Of a stretch of DNA of 64,000 bases, positions 1 to 8,349 are shown piece by piece. The translations under genes and the position numbers were made by a program. The notes under the pieces were generated by a model. It ran no database searches. It worked only from the letters and a program-made list of their open reading frames with translations, and had not been told where the DNA came from. Numbering within the stretch: the first letter of the stretch is position 1; each line of letters opens with the position of its first letter. This DNA is from Gammaproteobacteria bacterium (ex Lamellibrachia satsuma) (GTDB taxonomy: Bacteria; Pseudomonadota; Gammaproteobacteria; Chromatiales; Chromatiaceae): NCBI GenBank assembly GCA_019623805.1, contig CP053680.1:496001-560000 (forward strand). The letters run 5' to 3'.

Positions 1-14
1 ATAAAAACAGCCGC

Positions 15-290
15 TTATTCCAGCCCAAATTCGCCATTATCAGTCTCTTCCTCATCCCGTGTCTCCTCCCGGATGGACTCCAGCAGACGCACTATGCGGG
101 CATGATCCTCTTCCGGTTGGCCAAAGCGGAAGTAGCGTTCCGCCAACTCAGCCAACCGTTCCAACTGCTCATTGCGGTGTTCCAGATGTAGCAGGCATCT
201 GCCGACAGCATCACCAGTATCTTCCCCACCAAGCAGTCCATGGGCAGCATCCAGGGCCAGGGAGATATCCTCGTTATTGGGTCTTTTCAC
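15..290 (-). CDS. Small acidic helical protein downstream of PilZ gene
   Basis: Unrecognised 91-residue protein, rich in Glu, Asp, Leu and Arg, with no signal peptide or membrane segment; it looks mostly alpha-helical. Its start codon overlaps the stop of the upstream PilZ gene by 4 nt (ATGA), so it is probably translationally coupled and is the last gene of the pomA-pomB-PilZ operon seen here. The context suggests a role in motility or c-di-GMP signalling, but nothing in the sequence proves this. The gene is complete: the stop lies at the window edge side (15-17). Confidence 0.7.
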   Translation of the reverse strand: MKRPNNEDISLALDAAHGLLGGEDTGDAVGRCLLHLEHRNEQLERLAELAERYFRFGQPEEDHARIVRLLESIREETRDEEETDNGEFGLE

Positions 291-907
291 TCATCCTCCA
301 GCAGTTCCCGATCCTCCCGTTGTTGGCGCAACACTGCAGCCTGACGACGCAGGATATGCCTGATCAGGGCATCTCTGTCAGCATCGCGAATATGAGAAAA
401 ATTGACTCGCAGGTTCCACGGAAAATCGGCATCATCCGGCGCCGCTTCACTTCCCACCACCTCACCATAGATAAGGACACCGGTAAACGACGGCAATAGC
501 AGCATCTTGATCTCAAGCTGAGTACCGATTTCGAGGGACTCGGTAGTGCACAAAGACATACCACCCGCACTGAGATTGACCGGTTTTGCAGGCTGTTCCG
601 TCAGATCGATCTCATCCGCCAGAAAAGTCTGTCCCAGCAGTTCGACTTTTTTATCCAGCGCCTTGAGGTAATCGGCCACGTCAGGATCTTTCTGCTCGAT
701 ACGATGCAAAGATGCCGAAAGGTGCTGGCTTAACGCCTGCAAACGCGTCATTACTGTAAAGCTACCGTTGACACTGCTGTCGAGTTTCTCCAACCGCAAC
801 GATAACTCGACACTGTCTACAACACGGTAACTCAACTGAACCGAGTCATCGATACGAAAAAATTCACGGCGATCCGCCTGATCACCTGCTTGGTCTTCAA
901 TGGCCAT
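287..907 (-). CDS. PilZ domain protein, probable c-di-GMP receptor
   Basis: 206 residues. The c-di-GMP signature is present in two parts: RxxxR at residues 14-18 (REFFR) and NxSxxG at residues 111-116 (NLSAGG). In a canonical PilZ domain these lie 20-30 residues apart; here about 90 residues separate them, and the inserted stretch (about 35-100) is predicted helical with many Leu and charged residues. This resembles the atypical tetrameric PilZ type known from Xanthomonas, with added helices, but this protein keeps the ligand motifs. It lies 79 bp downstream of pomB on the same strand, so it may modulate the stator as YcgR does in other bacteria (inference). Downstream gene overlaps by 4 nt. 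Confidence 0.82.
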   Translation of the reverse strand: MAIEDQAGDQADRREFFRIDDSVQLSYRVVDSVELSLRLEKLDSSVNGSFTVMTRLQALSQHLSASLHRIEQKDPDVADYLKALDKKVELLGQTFLADEIDLTEQPAKPVNLSAGGMSLCTTESLEIGTQLEIKMLLLPSFTGVLIYGEVVGSEAAPDDADFPWNLRVNFSHIRDADRDALIRHILRRQAAVLRQQREDRELLEDE

Positions 908-986
908 TGGTCATGTTTCCCCAGGGCTGCGCCGGCCCCTAATCTTGGCTACAGGACTCCGTATAGAAGTCGGTTCAGTTACGCTA

Positions 987-1862
987 TCATTCTGAGACAT
1001 TGAGAACCTCTCCACTCTCCTCATCCTGCCCACGTTCAATAACCAACTCAACACGCCGGTTCTTCGCACGATTTTCCCTGGAATCATTGGGTGCCAGCGG
1101 ATTGGAATCCGCATGTCCCTCAATCAGTACGCGGGCTGGATCCAGGTCTGAATTACTCAACATAGCATGGACCACGGTCACCGCACGCGCCGATGAGAGT
1201 TCCCAGTTTGAACGGAAGCGCTGGGTGGAGATAGGTATGTTGTCAGTATGTCCAGCCACTACGATATTCCCAGGGGTCTCTGCCACGACATCTGTGATTC
1301 GTGTGACAACATCGAAAAAGCCGGGGTCCAGGCTTGCTCTACCAGAGGGAAATGACCCCTTCTCCCGAATCCGGATGATGATCTTGGTCTGCTCGGTCTC
1401 GACTTCAAGCATGCCCTCCTCAATCTCCTCCTCCAGCATCTCTGCCAACTCTTCAGCCTGCTGCTCGACCTCCGCCTCAAGCTGCGCCTGCATCGCGGCT
1501 TTCATCGCTTCATCCACCTCGATCTCATCGGCACTCTGCTTGCCGTCGTGAACGTCAAGGTTATCCTTGGTGTCATCCGTCGTCTGCTGCCGGATCTCCT
1601 CCATGAGCGTCTCTTCCGGCTTGCCGGGACTGAACTCCTGCTTGATGACACTGGTACCTTTCACAATCTCATTGGCGGGAATCTCCGTCTGCACACCAAA
1701 AGCATCCTTCATCGACTCGGCCATCTTTTTGAAACGGATAGCGTCCAGCTCCGCAAAAGAGAGCAGCAGGACAAAGAAGCACATCAACAGGGACATCAGG
1801 TCGGCAAAGGTTGCCAGCCAGGCGGGAAGACCCGTTTCACATTTTGGGCAATCGTCAGCCAT
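987..1862 (-). CDS. pomB: Flagellar motor stator protein PomB/MotB
   Basis: 291 residues. A short cytoplasmic N-terminus leads into one membrane segment (about 19-37) that carries the ion-binding aspartate D21 in FADLMSLL. An acidic, coiled linker (about 85-165) follows, then a C-terminal OmpA-like peptidoglycan-binding domain with GHTDNIP, NWELSSARA and the NRRVELVI end typical of MotB/PomB. The segment around D21 (ADLMSLLMCFFVLLLSF) looks like the sodium-driven PomB form rather than E. coli MotB, so a Na+ motor is likely. It follows pomA by 14 bp in the same operon. The long Glu-rich linker is a mild oddity. Confidence 0.93.
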   Translation of the reverse strand: MADDCPKCETGLPAWLATFADLMSLLMCFFVLLLSFAELDAIRFKKMAESMKDAFGVQTEIPANEIVKGTSVIKQEFSPGKPEETLMEEIRQQTTDDTKDNLDVHDGKQSADEIEVDEAMKAAMQAQLEAEVEQQAEELAEMLEEEIEEGMLEVETEQTKIIIRIREKGSFPSGRASLDPGFFDVVTRITDVVAETPGNIVVAGHTDNIPISTQRFRSNWELSSARAVTVVHAMLSNSDLDPARVLIEGHADSNPLAPNDSRENRAKNRRVELVIERGQDEESGEVLNVSE

Positions 1863-1876
1863 CCTGGTTGCCCCCG

Positions 1877-2638
1877 CTAATCACTATCGCCGGTTGGACG
1901 TTTGCCGGTAGGCAGATAGGTACTGAGCAGTTGTTCCAACACCCGGGGATTCATGCCCTCCTGAATACCGGAAATCGTTTCGATGATCAGGGATTTGTTG
2001 GTCTTCTCCATGGAACTGGAACGAGCCAGTTTGTCTGCCATCGGCTGGGCGAAGGCGTTGGCAATGACTGCGCCATAGAGCGTAGTCAACAGAGCCACTG
2101 CCATGGCCGGGCCGATACTGGCCGGATCCGACATATTCGCCAGCATCTGCACCAAACCGATAAGCGTACCAATCATGCCCATCGCCGGGGCCATGATCGC
2201 CATATTTTTAAACATGGTCTGTCCAACTTCGTGACGTTCGATGGTCAGGTTGATATCTTTGGAGAGCAACTTATTGACCAGCACGGGATCGTGGCCATCG
2301 ACGCATAATCCAACACCCCGCTTTAAAAAATCGTTGCTGATCTCCTGGCCCTCCAGTGCCAATAAACCGTTTTTTCGTGCGATATCAGCCAGTTCCACTG
2401 CCTCTTCGATCAGTTTTTTGGGATCATCTGTTTTGTAGAAAAAGGCCTTCATGCCAATTCCGAAAGAGCCCAGAAAATCACCCAGAGAGACCTGCATCAA
2501 CGTCACCATGAAGGTGCCACCCACAACGATAAGGATTGATGGGACGTTGACAAACAGCATCACATCACCGCCCGTAGCGATTGCCACGATGATTATGCCA
2601 AGTCCTCCAAGTAAACCTACCAGCGTTGCAATATCCAC
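1877..2638 (-). CDS. pomA: Flagellar motor stator protein PomA/MotA
   Basis: 253 residues, the exact usual length of PomA and shorter than E. coli MotA (295). Four membrane segments: about 5-22, 27-47, 148-168 and 180-200. The conserved APAMGMIGTLIGLV stretch contains the proline of the third helix; charged cytoplasmic loop residues that touch FliG lie between helices 2 and 3. The start is a GTG (2636-2638) preceded by GGAGAG at a good distance. It forms the proton or sodium channel together with PomB, encoded next. Length and sequence style argue for a Na+ stator. First gene of the operon; the 230 bp upstream would hold its promoter. Confidence 0.93.
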   Translation of the reverse strand: MDIATLVGLLGGLGIIIVAIATGGDVMLFVNVPSILIVVGGTFMVTLMQVSLGDFLGSFGIGMKAFFYKTDDPKKLIEEAVELADIARKNGLLALEGQEISNDFLKRGVGLCVDGHDPVLVNKLLSKDINLTIERHEVGQTMFKNMAIMAPAMGMIGTLIGLVQMLANMSDPASIGPAMAVALLTTLYGAVIANAFAQPMADKLARSSSMEKTNKSLIIETISGIQEGMNPRVLEQLLSTYLPTGKRPTGDSD

Positions 2639-2870
2639 CTAATCTACTCTCCACGTTCCAACACTGCGCCAGTGCATCTGTATTTGTATGATTGTGCTTG
2701 ACCTGATTGTCATCATTTTTGATTGTTCAGGCGCATATTCCATGATCAAATTCCGACTCGCTAAAGGTAGCGGTCAATGCCTGGGAAACTTTAATTTCCC
2801 AAAGAAAAAAATTCCGCCCGCATTTTTGCTCCATTTTGCGCAAATCCACCTCAGGACTTAGGTTAAAAAG

Positions 2871-3719
2871 ATGTCAGAAAAGAAAAACATACTGATTACC
2901 GGCTGTTCCAGTGGTATCGGACACTGCGTGGCCCTCGGCCTGAAGTCGCGGGGATATCGTGTAATCGCCACCGCCCGAAAAGAGGAGGATGTGGAACAAT
3001 TGAGGGAACATGGACTGGAGACGCTGCAACTGGACCTGGACGACTCTGAGAGTATTGCGCAGGCGGTTGAGCAATCACTGAAACTCTGTGACGGTAGACT
3101 CTTCGCCCTGTTCAATAATGGGGCCTATGGACAGCCGGGCGCGGTGGAAGACCTGACCCGGGATGTTCTGCGCGCCCAATTTGAAACCAACCTTTTCGGC
3201 TGGCATGAACTGACTTGTCGACTGTTGCCGGTCATGCGCCGCTGGAAAGAGGGAAGGATCATCCAAAACAGCTCGGTACTTGGGCTGGTCGCATTGCCCT
3301 ATCGGGGGGCCTACAATGCCAGCAAATACGCCCTCGAGGGACTCACCGATACCCTGCGCATGGAACTGCAAGGCAGCGGTATTCACGTCTCCCTGATCGA
3401 ACCAGGCCCAGTGGAGAGCCGCTTCCGGGCGAATGCCCACAGGATGTGGAAGAGGAATATCGACAGCGAGCATTCAGTCCACAAGGCGAATTACCTCGCC
3501 ATGGCAGCAAGGCTGGAGAAAGAAGGCCCTGTCGTGCCGTTTACCCTACCGCCGGAAGCCGTATTGAAAAAGGTGGTCCATGCGCTCGAATCCCCCAGAC
3601 CCAGAGCCCGTTACTATGTCACCTTCCCCACTTACCTATTTGGCACACTCAAACGGTTGTTAAGCACACGCGGGATGGATTGGGTGATGGGGAAAGTCTC
3701 CGGCGGCGGTGACAGGTGA
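2871..3719 (+). CDS. SDR family oxidoreductase
   Basis: 282 residues, a classical short-chain dehydrogenase. The NAD(P)-binding TGxxxGIG motif is at residues 10-17 (TGCSSGIG), the NNG-type motif (FNNGAYG) near 81-87, and the catalytic YxxxK is YNASK near 145-149. An arginine in the ATARK stretch after beta-2 suggests NADP(H) preference. Substrate unknown; the C-terminal part resembles SDRs annotated as retinol/steroid dehydrogenase-like in bacteria. Monocistronic and convergent with purF. The stop codon lies inside a GGTGACA tandem repeat, so the last residues GGDR are encoded by the repeat region. Confidence 0.88.
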   Translation: MSEKKNILITGCSSGIGHCVALGLKSRGYRVIATARKEEDVEQLREHGLETLQLDLDDSESIAQAVEQSLKLCDGRLFALFNNGAYGQPGAVEDLTRDVLRAQFETNLFGWHELTCRLLPVMRRWKEGRIIQNSSVLGLVALPYRGAYNASKYALEGLTDTLRMELQGSGIHVSLIEPGPVESRFRANAHRMWKRNIDSEHSVHKANYLAMAARLEKEGPVVPFTLPPEAVLKKVVHALESPRPRARYYVTFPTYLFGTLKRLLSTRGMDWVMGKVSGGGDR

Positions 3720-3749
3720 CAGGTGACAGGTGACAGGTGACAGGTGACA
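3708..3749. repeat. Tandem repeat, six copies of GGTGACA
   Basis: Six perfect head-to-tail copies of the 7-mer GGTGACA. The first copies overlap the last codons and the TGA stop of the SDR gene. Since the stop is read in the second unit, gain or loss of later units would not change the protein. Followed by a run of C/G-rich inverted segments at about 3804-3858 (CTCCCCCTC facing GAGGGGGA, and an inner CCCC-TGT-GGGG), which can fold into a hairpin in the convergent SDR/purF intergenic space. Confidence 0.95.
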
Positions 3750-3908
3750 GCAGGATTATTGCGGGAGCATTATTAGGGTCAAGTAGCAATTACCATAATT
3801 TTCACTCCCCCTCCTGCAGAATGGTCCCCTCCCCTGTGGGGAGAGAAAGAGAGGGGGAATCAAAACAATCTGAAACCTGTTACCCGTTATCTACCGTCCG
3901 AAGGACGG

Positions 3909-5423
3909 TCATGCGTTGTTGTGCAGGTCTAGAATGGAGCGGCCCGCTGCATCCTCTTCACTTTTTGCATTGTCACTACGCAGCAGTTCCAGCTGATCCA
4001 GATAAGTCTCGCTGACATCACCGGTAACATAATCACCGTTGAAAACCGAGGTATCGAAGCGAGTGATATCAGTCTTGCCCTTCTTCTGCACGGCATTGAT
4101 GAGATCACTGAGATCCTGAAAAATCAGCCTGTCGGCACCAATATATTCACGCACATCCTCCTCCGTCCTGCCGTGAGCCACCAGTTCGGTAGCTGAAGGC
4201 ATGTCGATACCGTAGACATTGGGAAAACGTACTGGCGGAGCTGCAGAGGCAAAATAGACCTTGTTAGCACCGGCCTCCCTTGCCATCAGCACGATCTGCT
4301 GCGAAGTCGTTCCGCGAACGATTGAGTCGTCCACCAGCAGGACATTTTTGCCCTTGAACTCCAGATCGATGGCGTTGAGTTTCTGCCGCACCGATTTTTT
4401 GCGTACGGTCTGCCCCGGCATGATGAAGGTCCGGCCGATGTATCGGTTCTTGATAAACCCCTCGGTGTAGCGAACATTGAGCTTTCCTGCCAGGGAGAGC
4501 GCCGCAGTACGGCTGGTGTCAGGAATCGGAATCACTACATCGATATCGTGATCGGGCCACTCCCGCTCTATCTTCTTTGCTAGCTTTTGTCCCATCCTTG
4601 AACGGGCCTTGTGCACAAAGACATTGTCGATGATCGAATCAGGCCGGGCGAAATAGACAAACTCGAAGATACAGGGTGAACGCATGGGATTGCCGGCACA
4701 CTGCTGTGAGTAGAGCTGACCGTCATGACTGATAAAAATCGCCTCACCTGGATCCAGATCCCGCACCCTTTCAAAACCCAGTGAATCCAGTGCGACACTC
4801 TCAGAGGCAACCATATATTCCGTTCCCCAGTCGGACTCGCGACGTCCATAGACAACCGGACGGATACCATAAGGGTCACGGAAAGCGATGATGCCAAATC
4901 CAGGTATCATCGCGACACCGGCATACCCGCCACGACAGCGACGATGCACACCAGCTACCGCACGGAAAACATCTTCCGGAGCGATGCGCAGTTTGTTCTG
5001 CGCCTGTAACTCATGGGCAAAGATGTTGAGTAAAATCTCAGAATCGGAGGAGGTATTGATGTGGCGCAGATCCTCACGAAACAGGTCTTGCTTCAACTCT
5101 TCCGCATTAGTCAAATTACCGTTATGGGCCAGAGTGATGCCGTAGGGAGAGTTGACATAAAAAGGCTGCGCTTCAGCAGATGATGAACACCCAGCGGTTG
5201 GATAGCGAACATGGCCCAGACCCATATTACCCCGCAATTTGATCATGTGACTCGTGCGAAAGACATCGCTCGCCAAGCCATTACCCTTGCGCAGGTGCAG
5301 TTTACCGCCCTCGCAGGTCACTATACCGGCGGCATCCTGACCTCGATGCTGCAACACCATCAAAGCATCGTAGAGTGACTGGTTAACCGCCGTTTTGCAG
5401 ACAAGTCCAACTATGCCGCACAT
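3909..5423 (-). CDS. purF: Amidophosphoribosyltransferase PurF
   Basis: 504 residues, close to E. coli PurF (505). It catalyses the first committed step of purine synthesis, PRPP plus glutamine to phosphoribosylamine. After removal of Met1 the catalytic N-terminal nucleophile is Cys2 (MCGIVG). The glutaminase domain covers about 2-230 and the phosphoribosyltransferase domain about 260-460, with the PRPP motif [14 protein letters not shown]. Start supported by GGAG 8-9 nt upstream. It lies 84 bp downstream of cvpA, an arrangement shared with E. coli. A perfect 7-bp hairpin (3893-3909) abuts the stop codon but has no T-run. Confidence 0.97.
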   Translation of the reverse strand: MCGIVGLVCKTAVNQSLYDALMVLQHRGQDAAGIVTCEGGKLHLRKGNGLASDVFRTSHMIKLRGNMGLGHVRYPTAGCSSSAEAQPFYVNSPYGITLAHNGNLTNAEELKQDLFREDLRHINTSSDSEILLNIFAHELQAQNKLRIAPEDVFRAVAGVHRRCRGGYAGVAMIPGFGIIAFRDPYGIRPVVYGRRESDWGTEYMVASESVALDSLGFERVRDLDPGEAIFISHDGQLYSQQCAGNPMRSPCIFEFVYFARPDSIIDNVFVHKARSRMGQKLAKKIEREWPDHDIDVVIPIPDTSRTAALSLAGKLNVRYTEGFIKNRYIGRTFIMPGQTVRKKSVRQKLNAIDLEFKGKNVLLVDDSIVRGTTSQQIVLMAREAGANKVYFASAAPPVRFPNVYGIDMPSATELVAHGRTEEDVREYIGADRLIFQDLSDLINAVQKKGKTDITRFDTSVFNGDYVTGDVSETYLDQLELLRSDNAKSEEDAAGRSILDLHNNA

Positions 5424-5507
5424 TTCCGGGTCTCCAAAGGCTTAATCTGCTCGAACAGGTGAGGAGAAAAGTGTATCGATACGCCTTTATTCATGCGGGA
5501 CACATCT

Positions 5508-6002
5508 TCAATAGCGAAAATTACTTGCGATGTCGCTGGGCAGAAACTCTCTCAACCAGAGCGCAATCTCTTGGAAATAGGGGATCAGGTGTGATTCACG
5601 CCACCAGGGGTCATTCGGCATAGGTGTCAATCCGGCAAGCAGCACCAAAATGGCTACTACTACAACACCCCTCGCCGCACCGAAAAAGACGCCGATCAGA
5701 CGATCTGTACCGGTTAACCCGGTACTGTCGACCAACAGACCCATAAAACGGTTGACCAGACCACCGACTATCAGGGTGGCCAACAACAGCAAACCATAGG
5801 AGACACCCAGACGAATCGAGGGGAGATCTATCCAGGGCACTAAATACTCGGCAACTGGCCGAAAAAAGAACCAAGCCACCCAGAATCCTGCCACCCAGGT
5901 CACAAGAGAGAGTGCCTCGCTTATAAAACCACGGACCAAACTGATGATGGACGAGAGGAGTATGATTCCGATGATGAGGATATCGATCCAGGACATAGGC
6001 AA
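5508..6002 (-). CDS. cvpA: CvpA family membrane protein
   Basis: 164 residues with four membrane segments (about 6-25, 28-48, 66-86, 100-125), the family pattern of CvpA (E. coli 162 residues). In E. coli it is needed for colicin V production and for envelope stress tolerance; its exact activity is not known. It precedes purF on the same strand, as in many gammaproteobacteria. Start codon chosen at the ATG giving MPMSWIDILIIG, directly after which the first helix begins. Confidence 0.9.
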   Translation of the reverse strand: MPMSWIDILIIGIILLSSIISLVRGFISEALSLVTWVAGFWVAWFFFRPVAEYLVPWIDLPSIRLGVSYGLLLLATLIVGGLVNRFMGLLVDSTGLTGTDRLIGVFFGAARGVVVVAILVLLAGLTPMPNDPWWRESHLIPYFQEIALWLREFLPSDIASNFRY

Positions 6003-6120
6003 GAAAGGGTCAGAGGCGCCGGAAATTCATCGAATTTTACAACAAGCATGGGGCAGTTGCGAATTATTCAAAAGCCCACGAAAAGTGGCCGCCTCTCACA
6101 AAATCGTCACTTGCCAGAAC

Positions 6121-6154
6121 GAAAAAACCCTGCTGCAACAATGCAGCAGGGTTT
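6121..6154 (-). terminator. Rho-independent terminator of tRNA-Ala
   Basis: On the minus strand a perfect 12-bp stem (AAACCCTGCTGC facing GCAGCAGGGTTT) with a 6-nt loop is followed by a run of six T. It lies 5 nt beyond the CCA end of the tRNA gene, so it should end the tRNA transcript. Confidence 0.9.
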
Positions 6155-6158
6155 GATC

Positions 6159-6234
6159 TGGTGGAGCCAGGCGGGATCGAACCGCCGACCTCAACACTGC
6201 CAGTGTTGCGCTCTCCCAGCTGAGCTATGGCCCC
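6159..6234 (-). tRNA. tRNA-Ala (anticodon GGC)
   Basis: 76 nt with encoded CCA. Acceptor GGGGCCA pairs with TGGCTCC and includes the G3-U70 wobble pair that marks alanine tRNAs. The anticodon stem CAACA/TGTTG closes the loop CTGGCAG, anticodon GGC. D arm GCTCAGCTGGGAGAGC and T arm with GTTCGATCC are normal. A sigma-70-like promoter lies just upstream and a strong terminator just downstream, so it is a single-gene transcript. Confidence 0.97.
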
Positions 6235-6246
6235 GAAGAGAGGCGC

Positions 6247-6275
6247 ATGTTAGGACAAGCATTAAGGTTTGTCCA
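6247..6275 (-). promoter_or_regulatory. Sigma-70-like promoter of tRNA-Ala
   Basis: Minus strand: -35 TGGACA (6270-6275), 17-bp spacer, -10 TAACAT (6247-6252). The -10 box ends 12 bp before the tRNA 5' end, leaving room for a short leader. Confidence 0.65.
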
Positions 6276-6372
6276 CCGGTTTTTTATTCCGATCTGCTAT
6301 TTCAAGTCATCCACCGAATCGATGACCGAAGGAGATCGAGAACGCTCTAACTTTATTGCGGTCGGAAAAGTT

Positions 6373-6492
6373 TTACTGCAGGTACATCACCCACAATAAT
6401 GTGGCCGCACTCACGGCCGCCATTACCACCAAGGCGACTGTGATACAGGATGTACAAATATTACCAAATAACTGCAAGCTTTTTTCACTCAT
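6373..6492 (-). CDS. Small single-span membrane protein
   Basis: 39 residues from ATG at 6490-6492, which has a strong Shine-Dalgarno GGAGG six nt upstream; a longer reading frame upstream lacks such a site. Residues about 16-37 form one hydrophobic helix, preceded by a NICTSC motif with two cysteines (CxxC). Function unknown. The well-placed ribosome site is the main support that it is real. It lies between tRNA-Ala and the IS701-like element. Confidence 0.55.
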   Translation of the reverse strand: MSEKSLQLFGNICTSCITVALVVMAAVSAATLLWVMYLQ

Positions 6493-6825
6493 GACTATCC
6501 TCCAGGAATCTTTGATGTAAACAGCGAAACAGATTTCCCGTCGCTGTAAAAAATCAGCATTCAAAAACGAGGAGCTGTTTGCAGTCAGGCTGCAAAAGAT
6601 TTTGTTACTGCTCCCACTTGCATAGAGTAAATAGCAGAATCACATAATGGTTACAAGGATGAAGATGCAGGTATTTCTTTTTTGTATTTCTTTTTATCTG
6701 ACAATTACTTAGGGGCGTCAGGGAAACTACCTAGAGACCACATGGAAACACCCCTGTTAAGCACAGAGATCACCGGGGCGCGATGAGTGCCGGTAAACGG
6801 AGACTATAATAACCACTCTTTCTAG
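6493..6825. other. Intergenic stretch left of the IS element
   Basis: 333 bp without a convincing gene. Before the insertion this was the sequence directly downstream of glnS. A TATAAT hexamer at 6805-6810 points into the IS but has no matching -35. The CTAG at 6822-6825 is the left copy of the IS target duplication. No terminator for glnS is evident. Confidence 0.6.
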
Positions 6826-6918
6826 TTCTACTTTGTCAGATTAGATCTATAAGTAACTCACTGAATAATATAAAATATATGCTGTGAATTTCTTGGCAAT
6901 CATCGTAAGGAAGAGCAT

Positions 6919-6944
6919 CAAATGACAAGCACCAAGGTCATTTG
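6919..6944 (+). promoter_or_regulatory. Hairpin over likely transposase start, possible +1 frameshift site
   Basis: CAAATGAC (6919-6926) and GTCATTTG (6937-6944) form a perfect 8-bp stem that includes an ATG (6922-6924) preceded by GGAAGAG. From this ATG seven codons (MTSTKVI) are read before TGA at 6943. A +1 shift at ATT-TGA continues directly into the transposase frame, giving ELPDTRISRIDRIAERF and the family N-terminus. The set-up AAGG-TC-ATT-TGA recalls the prfB +1 frameshift site (SD-like sequence, slippery codon, UGA). A plain one-base insertion is the alternative. Confidence 0.5.
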
Positions 6945-7045
6945 AATTACCTGATACGCGCATAAGTAGAATCGATCGCATAGCGGAGCGATTCCAACGT
7001 TTCCAGTACCGCTTTGAATCCCATTTTCGAAGCAAGACGAGGTCG

Positions 7046-8329
7046 GTGTTTCAACCGGTCACACACTATCTCAAAGGCCTGATGCAAGCGCAGAGAAAGA
7101 ACATGGAACGCATGGAAGAGGTGGTTGCAGGCGCAGATGATCAGCGTCTCCAGCATATGCTCACCGAGTCCCCGTGGGATCATCGTGCGGTGTTAGACCA
7201 AGTGGCGCTGGAAGCCGATCAATGGCTGGGTGGAACCGCGGATACCTGTCTGTTGCTCGATGAGAGTGGCCTTGCCAAGAAGGGTAAACATTCAGTGGGG
7301 GTTAAACGCCAATGGAATGGCCGCCAGGGCAAGGTGGATAACTGCCAGGTTGGTGTATTCGCAGCACTGGGTAAAGGGCACTTGTCCACGCTGATAGATG
7401 AACGTCTCTATCTACCCAAAGAGTGGGTATCGAACCCGGCTCGCTGTCGCAAGGTGGGTATCCCGGAAGTTGAACGGAAACATCAAAGCAAGTCAGAGTT
7501 GGCGCTGGAGATGGTGCGTCATCAGAGGACGCTTGGCCTGCGTTTTGCCTGGGTGGGTGCAGATGGGGGATACGGGAAGGATCCGGCTTTTCTGAGGGGT
7601 TTGGAGGCGATGGGTGAAACCTTTGTGGTGGACATCCACAAAGACCAACAGGTCTACCTGGAAGATCCACAGCCGTTCATACCGGAGAGCACGACAACGC
7701 GCGGTCGTCGTCGAAGTCGTCTGCAAGCCCAGGCAGCCCGTCTGCGCGTTGACCAGTGGCTCAATGAGCAACGGGACAGCGAGTGGCAGCAAGTGGTATT
7801 ACGGGATAGCAGCAAGGGCAAACTGCGCGTCGAGATCCTGCATCATCGGGTTTGGCTTTGGGATGGAAAAGAAGCCCAGGCACATCAATGGCACCTGATT
7901 GTACGACGAGAGGTCAATTCACCGGAGACGATTAAATACACCTTGTCGAATGCACCGGAAGAAACGCCATCCCATTGTCTTGCAAAGATGCAGGCGCAGC
8001 GGTTCTGGGTTGAGCGTTCGTTCCAGGATGGTAAGAGTGAATCAGGTCTTGCTGATTATCAGGCCCGTAAATGGAAATCCTGGCATCACCATATGGCCTT
8101 GGTCATGATGGCGATGTTATTCATGCTCGAAGAGCGAATTGTGCAAAAAGATGATCACCCCTTACTCAGTTGTTCAGACATCGAATCGCTATTGCGTGCC
8201 TTCCTGCCACGGCGAGATATTGAACGCGATGAAATACTACGGCAAATGACGAAACGGCATCGTAAACGACAAGCGGCTATCGACTCCCAATATCGAAAAC
8301 AGACGCTGGAACAGTCGGTTGCCGGGTGA
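7046..8329 (+). CDS. IS701-like family transposase
   Basis: 427 residues from the first in-frame start (GTG 7046). Family hallmarks are HYLKGLMQAQRKNMERM, LLLDESGLAKKGKHSVGVKR, YLPKEW and FAWVGADGGYG. The DDE residues are likely the Asp in LLLDES, the Asp in VGADGGYG and the Glu in WVERSFQDGK. The open frame extends upstream to 6926 and encodes about 40 further residues that match the usual N-terminus (RFQYRFESHF), but without an ATG/GTG/TTG in that frame; the plausible ATG at 6922 is one frame off. So either a +1 frameshift is used or this copy makes a shortened protein. Stop TGA is 20 bp before the right end. Confidence 0.88.
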   Translation: MFQPVTHYLKGLMQAQRKNMERMEEVVAGADDQRLQHMLTESPWDHRAVLDQVALEADQWLGGTADTCLLLDESGLAKKGKHSVGVKRQWNGRQGKVDNCQVGVFAALGKGHLSTLIDERLYLPKEWVSNPARCRKVGIPEVERKHQSKSELALEMVRHQRTLGLRFAWVGADGGYGKDPAFLRGLEAMGETFVVDIHKDQQVYLEDPQPFIPESTTTRGRRRSRLQAQAARLRVDQWLNEQRDSEWQQVVLRDSSKGKLRVEILHHRVWLWDGKEAQAHQWHLIVRREVNSPETIKYTLSNAPEETPSHCLAKMQAQRFWVERSFQDGKSESGLADYQARKWKSWHHHMALVMMAMLFMLEERIVQKDDHPLLSCSDIESLLRAFLPRRDIERDEILRQMTKRHRKRQAAIDSQYRKQTLEQSVAG

Positions 8330-8349
8330 TGGAATCTGACAAAGTAGAA

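Larger units (their letters stand above)
6826..8349 (+). mobile_element. IS701-like insertion sequence, complete
   Basis: 1524 bp bounded by inverted repeats TTCTACTTTGTCAGATT (left, from 6826) and its complement (right, ending 8349). Both sides carry the 4-bp direct repeat CTAG (6822-6825 and 8350-8353), which fits the 4-bp target duplication and YTAR target preference of the IS701 family. The right CTAG includes the TAG stop of glnS. A 290-bp piece of an identical element lies at 46422-46711, in inverted orientation. Confidence 0.92.

Noticed and set aside
911..1123. 70-residue open frame between pomB and the PilZ gene
   Set aside because: It lies mostly inside pomB in another frame with no independent support.
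3893..3909. Terminator after purF
   Set aside because: A perfect 7-bp hairpin exists but no T-run follows on the minus strand; not called as a terminator.
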